Below, piece after piece: positions 53,349 through 61,600 of a stretch of 64,000 nucleotides of DNA (the first letter of the stretch is position 1; every line of letters starts with the position of its first letter). Both the position numbers and the translations under genes were made by a program. The notes under the pieces were generated by a model. The model was not told where the DNA came from. It saw nothing but the letters and a program-made list of their open reading frames with translations, and ran no database searches. The DNA is from Porphyra umbilicalis. Its lineage: Eukaryota > Rhodophyta > Bangiophyceae > Bangiales > Bangiaceae. The stretch is from assembly GCA_002049455.2 (NCBI GenBank), contig KV918857.1, forward strand, positions 62,001-126,000. Reading direction: 5' to 3'.

Positions 53349-55439
53349 GAGCATCTCCACCAATGGAGCCAACCGTCCAACCCAACGGCCACGTGTGCAC
53401 AACGTGTGGTGCTGTCACTGGCTCTCCAAACGCAGAGCTAAAACTATGCAGATCACGTCTCAAGCTTGGGCTCGTCTCGACGTCTCTGGCGGTGGGCCTC
53501 TTTTGCGGCACGCCAGTATTCCCACAGATGCACTACAGAGAATCTCCATGACTGCCAGATCGTCTCGCAACTGTCTGCAAGCCACGGGTCACGCTTTCCA
53601 TTGGCTTTCGTGGTTCGAACAGGGAACCAGGGGTTGGCCAAACGACTAGGGGCGTCTCCAAACAGGCCTGTTTGGAGTGGCGCAGCCGTTCAAGCTCCAA
53701 AAGAAGGGCGATCCCGCGAGGCCACCACGAGATGCATTAGGGGATTAAAAAATGTGAACCGGTCTATTTAGAGCATTCCCACCAATGTCGGGCCAACGGT
53801 CTGAAACGGTGAAATGAAACCGCTACGTGTGGCCCTGCGAGTGGTCAGTTGCCAACGGGCCAACGCGTTGCCAACGGGCAATGTAATGGGTGAAACAGAG
53901 TGGGCTACCTTTCAAAGATCTGAGCGCCGTTGGCCTCGACGTTGTTGGCCGCACTGCGTGGTTGCCAACGGAGGACACGTATCAGCGTCGTCGCCAGTAT
54001 CGAAATGAAGAGACGTCCGTCGAATACGTGCCGAAGATGTCACGGAAAGCGTGTGAACGGAGCCCAAACCGCCCAAATCAAGGAAATCTAGCGAGGCACG
54101 TGGAGGCCATTCGGTACCAATATGGATTGAATCCGCACGAGTGCGTGACGTGTGTTGCGGTCGCACCCCGTCAGGTTGTGCAAGGACTTCGAGGCTGAGT
54201 CATGCCGGTCAAACGGTCACGTGCAGCTATCGTGGCCTGCCCATTTGCGCAAAGGAGTGGCCGAAGAGCTGTCTACGTGCCCCCCTCTACTGTGTGCATC
54301 CCACCCTTTGCTGACTGGGGTGGTTTCAAAGGAGCTGGCACGCCCGCTCTCAGGGCCGTGCTGCCCCAAAAAGGCTAAGGCTCGGCCAGAAAGGGTCAAT
54401 AGAGGGCAGCGACCCACAGCCAGGGACTTTTGAGTGCGTGTTTGTGCACTTGTGTGGCTGCCCCGTACTGTTGTGGGCACTGCAGGCAGTTGTAATCGTG
54501 GAAGCGTTGACAGCTCAGGAAGCGGGCTGACTGCACAGCCGTGCACTGGCTCGCCAACGCATGAACGTTGACACCGGCATTCACAGTCCCCCCTCCAGCC
54601 CAACCTCGGCCGCACTTCCAACAACGCCACTAGCCCACATCCAGCCCCCCACCCCCGACCCACCCCGAATCCTTTTAACCCTGTCCCCATGTCCACCCGA
54701 GCACCCTCACCAAGCTGCAGCAGCAACACGCGCTAGCCAGCCAGCGATGTGCGCACCCTGCCTGCGCCGCCCGCTGACCCGGCCCGCGCGACACTCCCCC
54801 CAGGTTTCTCACCCTCGCAGAAGCAACGCAGAAGCGACCTGGAGGCCGGGGTACATACCGCTCACAGCTCCAGACAGGGGGCGGCGGACCCCTGCGCACG
54901 GTGGACAGCACCGGGCGGTGGCCACCTCCAGCGGGCGCGACCACAGAGGCACGCGGGCGTGATTGCTCTTGGCGACATTACCACTTCAGCTCTCGGCGGC
55001 CACCAGCACGCGCCCCTCGGTCGCCGCCGGCCTTGTGTCCTCTGTGGTACAACTCTCGCTGTAGCGCACTTGCTGTGTGGGGAATTGCTGTTGCATGAAA
55101 ATTTGCAGACCTTGATAGCAAAACGCCCAGAGCAGAACATTGTTTGAGTGGTCCTCTGCTGGCTTCCGGCCATGTCATTGGCCAAGGCAGCTGTTCTGGC
55201 GCAATTATTATCGTTTGTATCGGAAAAATTTCTCAAGCGAGCAACTCCACCGCACAGGCTCGAGCTGTGTGGTGGGATTTTCAAAAATACAATAATTGCG
55301 GGGAGGCTGCCACCGTACGTTGACTCCGAAGAAGCTACCGCGGCAGCCACCTCACAAAGTCGGAGACTGGATGGGGATGCCGTGGGGAGGGCGGGGCCGG
55401 CCGCGGACGGCGGCGCTGGCGGCGGGTTTGGTGGGACAG

Positions 55440-58100
55440 GTCGGTGGGGATAGTGGGTGCGGCGGGCCACGGCAGCGGGGGGCGCAGCGCGGGCACCCTC
55501 TGCGGCAAAGGGGGTTGCGAGGGACGGTAGCGGGGGTGATAGGCCTGCGGAGGACGGCGGCGGGAGCTGTGGGGCCGCGGGAAACAGACGACGGTGAGGG
55601 CGGCGGCGGGCGCCGCGGCCGACGGCGGCTGGGGTGGAGAGGGCCCCTGCGGCGAGGGCGGCGGCCTAACCTGGCGGGCGTGCCGTTGGCGGCGGGCGGG
55701 GTGGCGGAGGACGGCGGCGGGGGCGGCGGCGGGTCGTGGGGCGACAGCGGCGGCGGCGGCTTGGGGGGCGCCGGCCGATGGCGGTGGGCTGGCGTGGTGA
55801 GCTGCGGCGGTTGCTGGTGGCGGCTGGGATGGAGGCGGTGGGAGCAGGGGGGGGGGGGGCGGCACAGGTGGAGTCGGCGGGGCCGGCAAGGGCGGCGGCG
55901 GGCGACGTCAAGGGCTGTGGCGGCGAGGGTGGTGGCCGGCGACGGCGGCCGAGGCCGCAGGGGCGGGGGCGGCTGCCTGCGGTGGCGGCGGGGGCGACGG
56001 GGGTGGCGGTACGCAGTGGCGGTGGAGGCGGCGACGGCGTCGGCGGCAGTAAGCGTCGGCGGGGGGGGCGGCGACGGCAGGGGCGGCTGCCGGTGGCGAC
56101 GTGGGGCGCGGACGGCGCCGGCGTGGACAAGGGCGGCGTCGCGGGCTGCTGTCGGCTGGGGCAGCGACGGCGGGGGCGGCTGTCAGCGGTGGCGGGCGCG
56201 GCGGCGACGGCCGGGGCGGCGGTGGGGCGGCGGCAGGCGACGGCAGTTCGGGCGGCGGCGGCTGGGGGGGGGGGGGCCGCCGTGGCGGAGGTGGCGGTGG
56301 TGTCCGCCGTCGGCGGCGACGGCGGCGGTGGTGGGACCGGCCGACGCCGGTGGCGGTGGCGGGGGCGCGGGGGAAGCAGCGGCGGCTCTCAGCGATGGCG
56401 GTGACGGTGGTGGGGAGGGCGGGGGCGGCGATCGGCCGCGGCGGCTGCGAGGGCGCGGGCGGGGTCGGCGGTCAAAAGCGCCAATGGCGGCGGGGGCCGC
56501 GGTAGTCGGCGGGTGCGGGGCGGGAGCCGGCGGTCGGCAGCGGCTGTGGCGGTGGCGGTCGTTGTCGGTGGCACGTCAGGGGGCGTGGGAGGGGAGGGCG
56601 ATCGGCCGGGTCGGCGGCGAGAGCGGCTGCGGAGCGTGCATCGGTCGGCGGCTGCGGCCGGCGGGGGCGGACGGCAACGACGGCGACTGGGTCGGACGGC
56701 GACGACGGGGACGGGGGCGGGGGAGAAGTTGGTGGTCGACTGGGCCGGCGGTCGGCGAGAGTGGTGGCGGCGGAAGTCGGCGGCGGCGGGGTGGGCGGCG
56801 ACAGCGCGGGCGAAGGTCGGAGCCGGCGTCGGGGAGGGCGAGCGGCGACGGTCGGGACGGAGGCGTCGGCGGTCAGCGGCGGCGGGGGCGGCGGCGGGCG
56901 CGGCGATGGTGGGGGCGGCCGTCGCCGACCGCAGGCACTGCGGCGGTGGCGCGGAAGGCGGTCGGCCGAAGCGGCGGTCGGCGGGGGCGGCGGCGGCGGT
57001 GGTCGGCGGCGGCAGGGGATACAGCGACGGCGGGGGCAGCGGTGGGGGCGGCAGTGGGGGCGGCAGTGGGGGGGCCAGCTGAAGACGCCGGCGCCGGTCG
57101 CGGCGGCGCCCGCGGTCGACAGCGGCGGGGGAGGGGACGGCGGCGGCGGGAGGGGCGGCGGCAGCAGGCGGAATGGGCAAGGGAGGCGGCGGCGGCCGAC
57201 GATGGCGGCGGCATCGGGTTTAGCGGGGGCGGCGGCCGCAGATACCCGCGGTGGCGGCCGACGGTGGCGGGGGCGGCGAGGGAGGGGCGGGCGGTGGCTG
57301 GCGGCGGCGGCGGTGAGGGCGGCGGCGGTGGCGGCTGCGGACGATGGCGGCGAGGGGGGGCGGCGACAGCGGGGGTAGCGGTCGGACGCGATTGCGCTGG
57401 GGGCGGGGACGGCGGGGCCGGCTGTCGGAGGTGGCGGCGGGGGGGGCGAGCGGCGACGGTCAGGACGGGGGCGGCGGCGGTCGGCGGCGGTGGCGGGGGC
57501 GGCGACGGCGGGGGCGGCCGTCGTTAACGGCGGGGACCGGGGCGGCGGGCCAGCGGCAGACGGCGCCGGCGGCCGACAGTGGCGGGGGCAGGGACGACGT
57601 CGGCGGGAGGAGCGGCGACAGTACGCGGCATGGGCAGAGGAGGCGGGGGCGGCCGATAACGGCGACGGCAGCAGGGTCACCTGAGGCGGCGGCGGCGGAC
57701 ACCGGCAGTGGCGGCCGACGGCGGTGGGGACGGCGGGGGAGGGGCGGCCGGCGCCTGGCGGCGGCGGCGGTGAGGACTGCGGTGGTGGCGGCCGCGGACG
57801 GCGGCGGGGGAGCGGGGGGCGGAGGCCGACGTCGGCGGTGGAGAGGCGGGCGGCGGTCTCGGGGGCGGCGGGGCCGGCGGCGACCGGCAGCCGCGAGGGC
57901 GGTGGCAGCCGGGGGGGGCGCGGCCGACGGCGGTGGGGGCGGCCAGGACGGCCGGGGTTGCGGTGGGTGGGGTGGGGGCGGCGACCGTCGGCGTGCGGGG
58001 GTCGCTGGTGCTGTGCCGGCGGTGGTCAGGGCGGCCGTGGGCACTGTCGTGGGCCACCGCCACTGCCGTGCGGTGCGGGAGGGGGGGGGAGGGCACGCAC
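55440..58100. repeat. G-rich low-complexity core of Hb2
   Basis: The plus strand is dominated by GGCGGC, GGGGGCGG and GACGGCGG words with irregular periodicity and few A/T bases. Frames of several hundred codons (for example 743 codons from 55296) are open on both strands because GGN/CGN codons lack stops. Frequent runs of three or more G could form G-quadruplexes on one strand. Confidence 0.85.
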
Positions 58101-58515
58101 CGGCGCTGGCCACGGCCGCCACGCGGGCACGCGTGGGGGCATGAGCAGCCGCGTCGCTGCCTGAAGAGGGCCTGACGCGGGGCTGCTCGGCGCAGCCCCG
58201 CCTCGTGTGCCCCCTCATCAGCGCCGATCCTCTTGTTTTCCCAGTGTCAGTGTCAACGCGCCGCGTGTCTGATGGGCCCGAAACACCGTTCGGCCACGCG
58301 CCACCGCATGATTGATACGTGACACGCTCCAACGATCGGGACCATTGGGCCGAGCTGACAGGCAGCCGCCCAGTTCCGAGAGGTACCATATTTCATCTGT
58401 GGGTAGCTGTCGAAACAAAAGTATGATAAATCGGACAATCTGAGGCCAATATGAAGTGCCACTTGTCACTCATTTAACCCCGTGAAACCGCGATGGACCA
58501 ATCAGAGCACAGAAC

Positions 58516-58586
58516 CCGTTGGCCCCAGGGCCAACGAGTTGCCAACGGAGCCTCCGTTGGCAACTCGTTGGCCCTGGGGCCAACGG
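58516..58586. repeat. Perfect 71-bp palindrome near the right end of Hb2
   Basis: The left arm 58516-58550 starts CCGTTGGCCCCAGGGCCAAC and continues with GAGTTGCCAACGGAG. The right arm 58552-58586 is its exact reverse complement around a single C. Hb1 keeps it at 21057-21126 with a few outer changes. Confidence 0.92.
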
Positions 58587-58779
58587 CTCCGACGCCGAAT
58601 CGGACGCAAGTACATTCGCGTTTTAACTCGCTTGACCTCCGTTGGCAACGCCGCGTGCACGTTCGACATTGTTACCCGCCCCGAGAACTGGCCAACGGCG
58701 AATTTGAGACACGTTTCTGCAACGTGTGCCCAATATGGCGTTGGCCCGACATTGGTGGGAATGCTCTTATGGGCCGTCA

Positions 58780-59342
58780 GAGCGTCTCCACCAACGGAGC
58801 CAAAAGCCAAAGCCAAACGTCACGAGTGCCTAACGTGTGGCCCTGTCACTGGCTCTCCAAACGTCGATCCAAAACAAAGAAGGTCACGTCTCAATCTTGG
58901 GCTCCCCTGGATGCTCACTATGGGTGGGCCTCTTTTGTGGCCGACAGACCATCCACGAATGCCCGACAAAGAATCTCGGTGGATGGGCCATCGCCATATC
59001 ACTGTTTGTATGCCACGGGCCACGCTTTCCATTGGCGTAGGTTGGCTCAAAATGGAACCAGGGGATGGCCAAACGGTTGGGGTCGCATCCAAACAGGTTT
59101 GTTTGGAGTGGCGCGCCTCCAAACGGGCCCGTTTGGACTGGCCCTGCCGTTGAAGATCCAAAGCTAGAGCAATCGCGTGTCATGGACACGCGGTCGTTTA
59201 GGCGACTAGAATATGTGAGGATGGTCTATTTTTGGACCGTCACACGCTAGTTTTGGATCGCATCCCAGCCACCAATGCCCGTTTGGCAAAACCGTGCCAC
59301 GTTTAGGCGTTTGGGTGTTTGGATCCATTGGTGGAGACGCTC
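58780..59342. mobile_element. Small Harbinger-like element, unit b, 563 bp
   Basis: The left end is GAGCGTCTCCACCAACGG; the right end on the reverse strand is GAGCGTCTCCACCAATGG. TCA flanks both sides (58777-58779, 59343-59345). It is homologous to unit a across its length. The 3-bp targets and GAGCRTCTCC ends fit PIF/Harbinger. Non-coding. Confidence 0.85.
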
Positions 59343-59463
59343 TCACAGCCCCGTCACACCCTAGTTTTGGAGCGGATCCCAGCCACCTGCTCCAACCGTC
59401 CAAACGGCCAAACGGTGCCACGTTTGGCTGTTTGGACGGTTGGAGCCATTGGTGGAGACGCTC
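59237..59463. repeat. Tandem duplication of the unit b right end (about 113 bp twice)
   Basis: CCGTCACACGCTAGTTTTGG starts one copy (59237) and CCGTCACACCCTAGTTTTGG the second (59351). Both end with ATTGGTGGAGACGCTC (59342, 59463). The second end is followed by TAA. Confidence 0.85.
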
Positions 59464-59644
59464 TAACGGGTGGGATGTGCTGCGCTTCGTGCTCCGTTTT
59501 TTCTTCTGAGGACCTGAGGGCCACCCTCTGATACTTCTACAAAGTTTGGGGTCGATTTATGTACATGCGCCGAAACCAGAGCCGTTTTTCCATAGGACTA
59601 ATAAGATGAGATAGACCTGTCATCTAGTGTTATTTACTTACTTA

Positions 59645-59884
59645 TGGCGCTTCGCCAAAGAATGATCGGATCTGAGACACGCTCACAGAAAGTCACAGCA
59701 GTTCACAGCAGCTCACAGCACATAATGTATAATTGCTGTGATCGCCCTTGCCTCTCACAGAGCGATCCAGGAGCCCTCAGCATGTAATTTTATTTTAAAG
59801 CGCAGTCACAGCACGATCACAGCATGCTGCAACTTGTTATGTATGGAACTTGCTCGGATCCGATCATTCTTTGGCGACGCGCCA
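59645..59884. mobile_element. MITE M3 downstream of FEN1, 240 bp
   Basis: The termini are TGGCGCTTCGCCAAAGAATG and, on the reverse strand, TGGCGCGTCGCCAAAGAATG, both continuing ATCGGATC. TA flanks both sides (59643-59644, 59885-59886); ACTT is also repeated at both borders, so the target length is ambiguous. The interior repeats TCACAGCA several times. It lies about 160 bp past the FEN1 stop codon. Confidence 0.8.
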
Positions 59885-60046
59885 TACTTGGACAGCTCCC
59901 CCCCACCAGCGTCTGCGAAACCTGCGGGCGCAGCCACACCACATCCGCCAGACACAAACGCGTGCGTGACACCCCACCGACGCCGACGTGCCCACCTGAC
60001 GCCACCGTCGGGCACATGGCCACCATAAAAGCACGCTGGCGCCGCC

Positions 60047-61207
60047 TCACTTCTTGGCCTTCTTGGCCGCCACTGCTTTGCCCTTGCCGGCAGTCGCCGC
60101 GCCGCCTTTCCTCTTGACCCCTGCCGAGGCCGACGTGGCGCCCGGCACGGGCTTGAAAAAGGAATCGAGCCGCCCCTGCGTCGAGTTCTTGTTCGACTTG
60201 CGGATGCGCGCAATGCCGCTGGTGACCGTCTCCTCCTTGAACTGCATGCGCTCGACGAGGAGGCCGCGCAGCCCCGCCTCGTCCACGTCCCCCCACTTGA
60301 GCGTCAGCGAGTCTGGGGGCGTCACCTTGGGTGCTACAAACAGCTCCCGCACTTCGGCGACGGGAAAGGTGTCGGGGATGGTGTACTTGCCCTCCCCCTT
60401 GAGCGCGTTGACGACGGCGGAGAGGTCCCCAAACTTGCGCACGAGCGCCAGCGCCTTGGTCGGCCCAATGCCGCGGATGGAGTCGGTGTAGTCGCAGCCG
60501 CACAGGATGCACACGTCGACAAACTGGGCCATGGTCATGTCGAGGCCGGTGAGCGCCGCGTCCAAGCTAAACGTCATGGGCTTGACGCCCTTCTTGTCTG
60601 CGCCGGCGCGCGCGCCCGCCCACATTTGGCGGATGAGGAGCGGCGTGCCAAACGTTAGCGAGTCCATATCCTCCGACGCCATGGCGTAGACGATGCCCGC
60701 CTTGGCCATGGCCGCGCACTGCGCTTCCGCCTCGCACGGCGCTTCCACGACCGGCACGCCCATGGCGCGGAGGAGCACCTTGCAGTCCGCCGTCATGGCG
60801 GGCGTCACCGAGTTGACCCGCCGCGTGTACTTTTCCGCCATCTCCGCGTTGCCCTCCTCCGTGGCCTTGGCGGCGGCGGCCTTGGCGGCGGCCTTGGCGT
60901 CGGACCGCTTCTTGAGCTCCCCCGACTTCATCTCGGGGGGCGCCCCGTCAAACACGTAGACCGGCTTGATGCCCATCTCCATCAACCGCACGGTGCGGTG
61001 GAAGAGGCCTGACAGGTGGGAGGTCACCTCGCCCGCGTCGTTGGTGAGCGAGTCCCCACCCGCCTGTCGGACGGCAACGAGGAATTGGTAGATGGACATG
61101 GACGCGTCAATAGCGACCTTGCGGCCAAAGAGGGACTTGAGCTCCACCTCCTTGATGGCGCCGGGAGCATGGTCACCGAGCAGCTTGGTCAGACCCTTGA
61201 TACCCAT
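60047..61207 (-). CDS. FEN1: Flap endonuclease 1 (FEN1/RAD27), 386 aa
   Basis: This structure-specific nuclease removes 5' RNA-DNA flaps during Okazaki fragment maturation and long-patch base excision repair in the nucleus. The start at 61207 gives the conserved N-terminus MGIKGLTKLLGDHAPGAIKE; Gly2 is normally exposed near the active site, so the longer in-frame upstream extension is not used. XPG-N catalytic acids are D34 (VAIDASMS) and about D87 (VFDGAPPEMK). XPG-I has VEAPCEAEAQCA and ASEDMDSLTFG, and GCDYTDSIRGIG begins the helix-hairpin-helix/H3TH. A canonical PCNA-binding box QGRLDSFF lies near residue 350. The C-terminus is Lys-rich (KRKGG, KKAKK), a likely nuclear signal. Length matches the family (about 380), and no intron breaks the coding region. 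No breaks or missing catalytic residues were seen. Confidence 0.97.
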   Translation of the reverse strand: MGIKGLTKLLGDHAPGAIKEVELKSLFGRKVAIDASMSIYQFLVAVRQAGGDSLTNDAGEVTSHLSGLFHRTVRLMEMGIKPVYVFDGAPPEMKSGELKKRSDAKAAAKAAAAKATEEGNAEMAEKYTRRVNSVTPAMTADCKVLLRAMGVPVVEAPCEAEAQCAAMAKAGIVYAMASEDMDSLTFGTPLLIRQMWAGARAGADKKGVKPMTFSLDAALTGLDMTMAQFVDVCILCGCDYTDSIRGIGPTKALALVRKFGDLSAVVNALKGEGKYTIPDTFPVAEVRELFVAPKVTPPDSLTLKWGDVDEAGLRGLLVERMQFKEETVTSGIARIRKSNKNSTQGRLDSFFKPVPGATSASAGVKRKGGAATAGKGKAVAAKKAKK

Positions 61208-61600
61208 GTCGACGTGGCTGCAGGGGCCGTGGGGGGGGTCAGTCGTGCAAGACAGAGGCTGAGGGGGGGGGGGGGATACGAAAAAGAGGGCGTGACAGAG
61301 TAGGTGAGGAGGGACGGGAGGGGTAGGAGGAAGCAATGCTCCAGACTTGCGGGACAGCAGGAGCAAGACGGGGGCGGGTGGGCGGAATGGCAGAGGCAGC
61401 ACGAAGAAGGAGCGGGAGGGCGGAAGTACAGAGGCAGCACAATGAAGCAGCGGGACGTGGAACGCAGCGGGGGTCCGAGCAAGGGTGCGGCGCAGTCGCC
61501 GCGTACCTCTCCGTTGGCGCGAAAGCCGCCGATAGGCAGGGTTTCGATTCTGCAAAAGATGTTAGTAGCCCCCAACACACATCATCCTGATATCAGAACA
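61208..61600 (-). promoter_or_regulatory. FEN1 leader with candidate 5'-UTR intron (61218-61506)
   Basis: On the minus strand GAGAG|GTACGC at 61506 could be a splice donor. A long pyrimidine-rich stretch ending CCCCTGCAG at 61218 could be the acceptor, 11 bases before the start codon. The removed 289 bases would include most of the in-frame upstream extension. The base context CGACATGG at the start codon is favourable. This is inferred from sequence pattern only. Confidence 0.4.

Larger units (their letters stand above)
53771..58766. mobile_element. Hb2: large Harbinger-like element without transposase, 4996 bp
   Basis: It has perfect 28-bp terminal inverted repeats beginning GAGCATTCCCACCAATGTCG. 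The target duplication is TTA (53768-53770, 58767-58769). The left 1.7 kb and right 0.7 kb match Hb1 closely. Subterminal GTTGCCAACGG motifs and a perfect palindrome (58516-58586) are present. The middle 2.6 kb is G-rich low complexity. No transposase was recognised. It sits inside the small Harbinger-like unit a. Confidence 0.85.
53349..58779. mobile_element. Small Harbinger-like element, unit a, split by Hb2
   Basis: The left terminus GAGCATCTCCACCAATGG follows the target triplet TCA (53346-53348). Collinear matches to unit b include GTCACTGGCTCTCCAAACG and CACGCTTTCCATTGGC. The unit runs to GGTCTATTTA at 53770, then resumes after Hb2 as TGGGCCGTCA (58770-58779). Unit b starts right there. 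Excluding Hb2 it is about 430 bp. Non-coding. Confidence 0.75.

Noticed and set aside
55296-57527. 743-codon plus-strand open frame in Hb2
   Set aside because: It is Gly/Arg/Ala low complexity with equally long frames on the other strand; G-rich composition alone removes stop codons.
61208-61555. 116-residue N-terminal extension of FEN1
   Set aside because: The family starts at MGI with Gly2 near the active site; the extension is Pro/Leu-rich and looks like leader or intron sequence.
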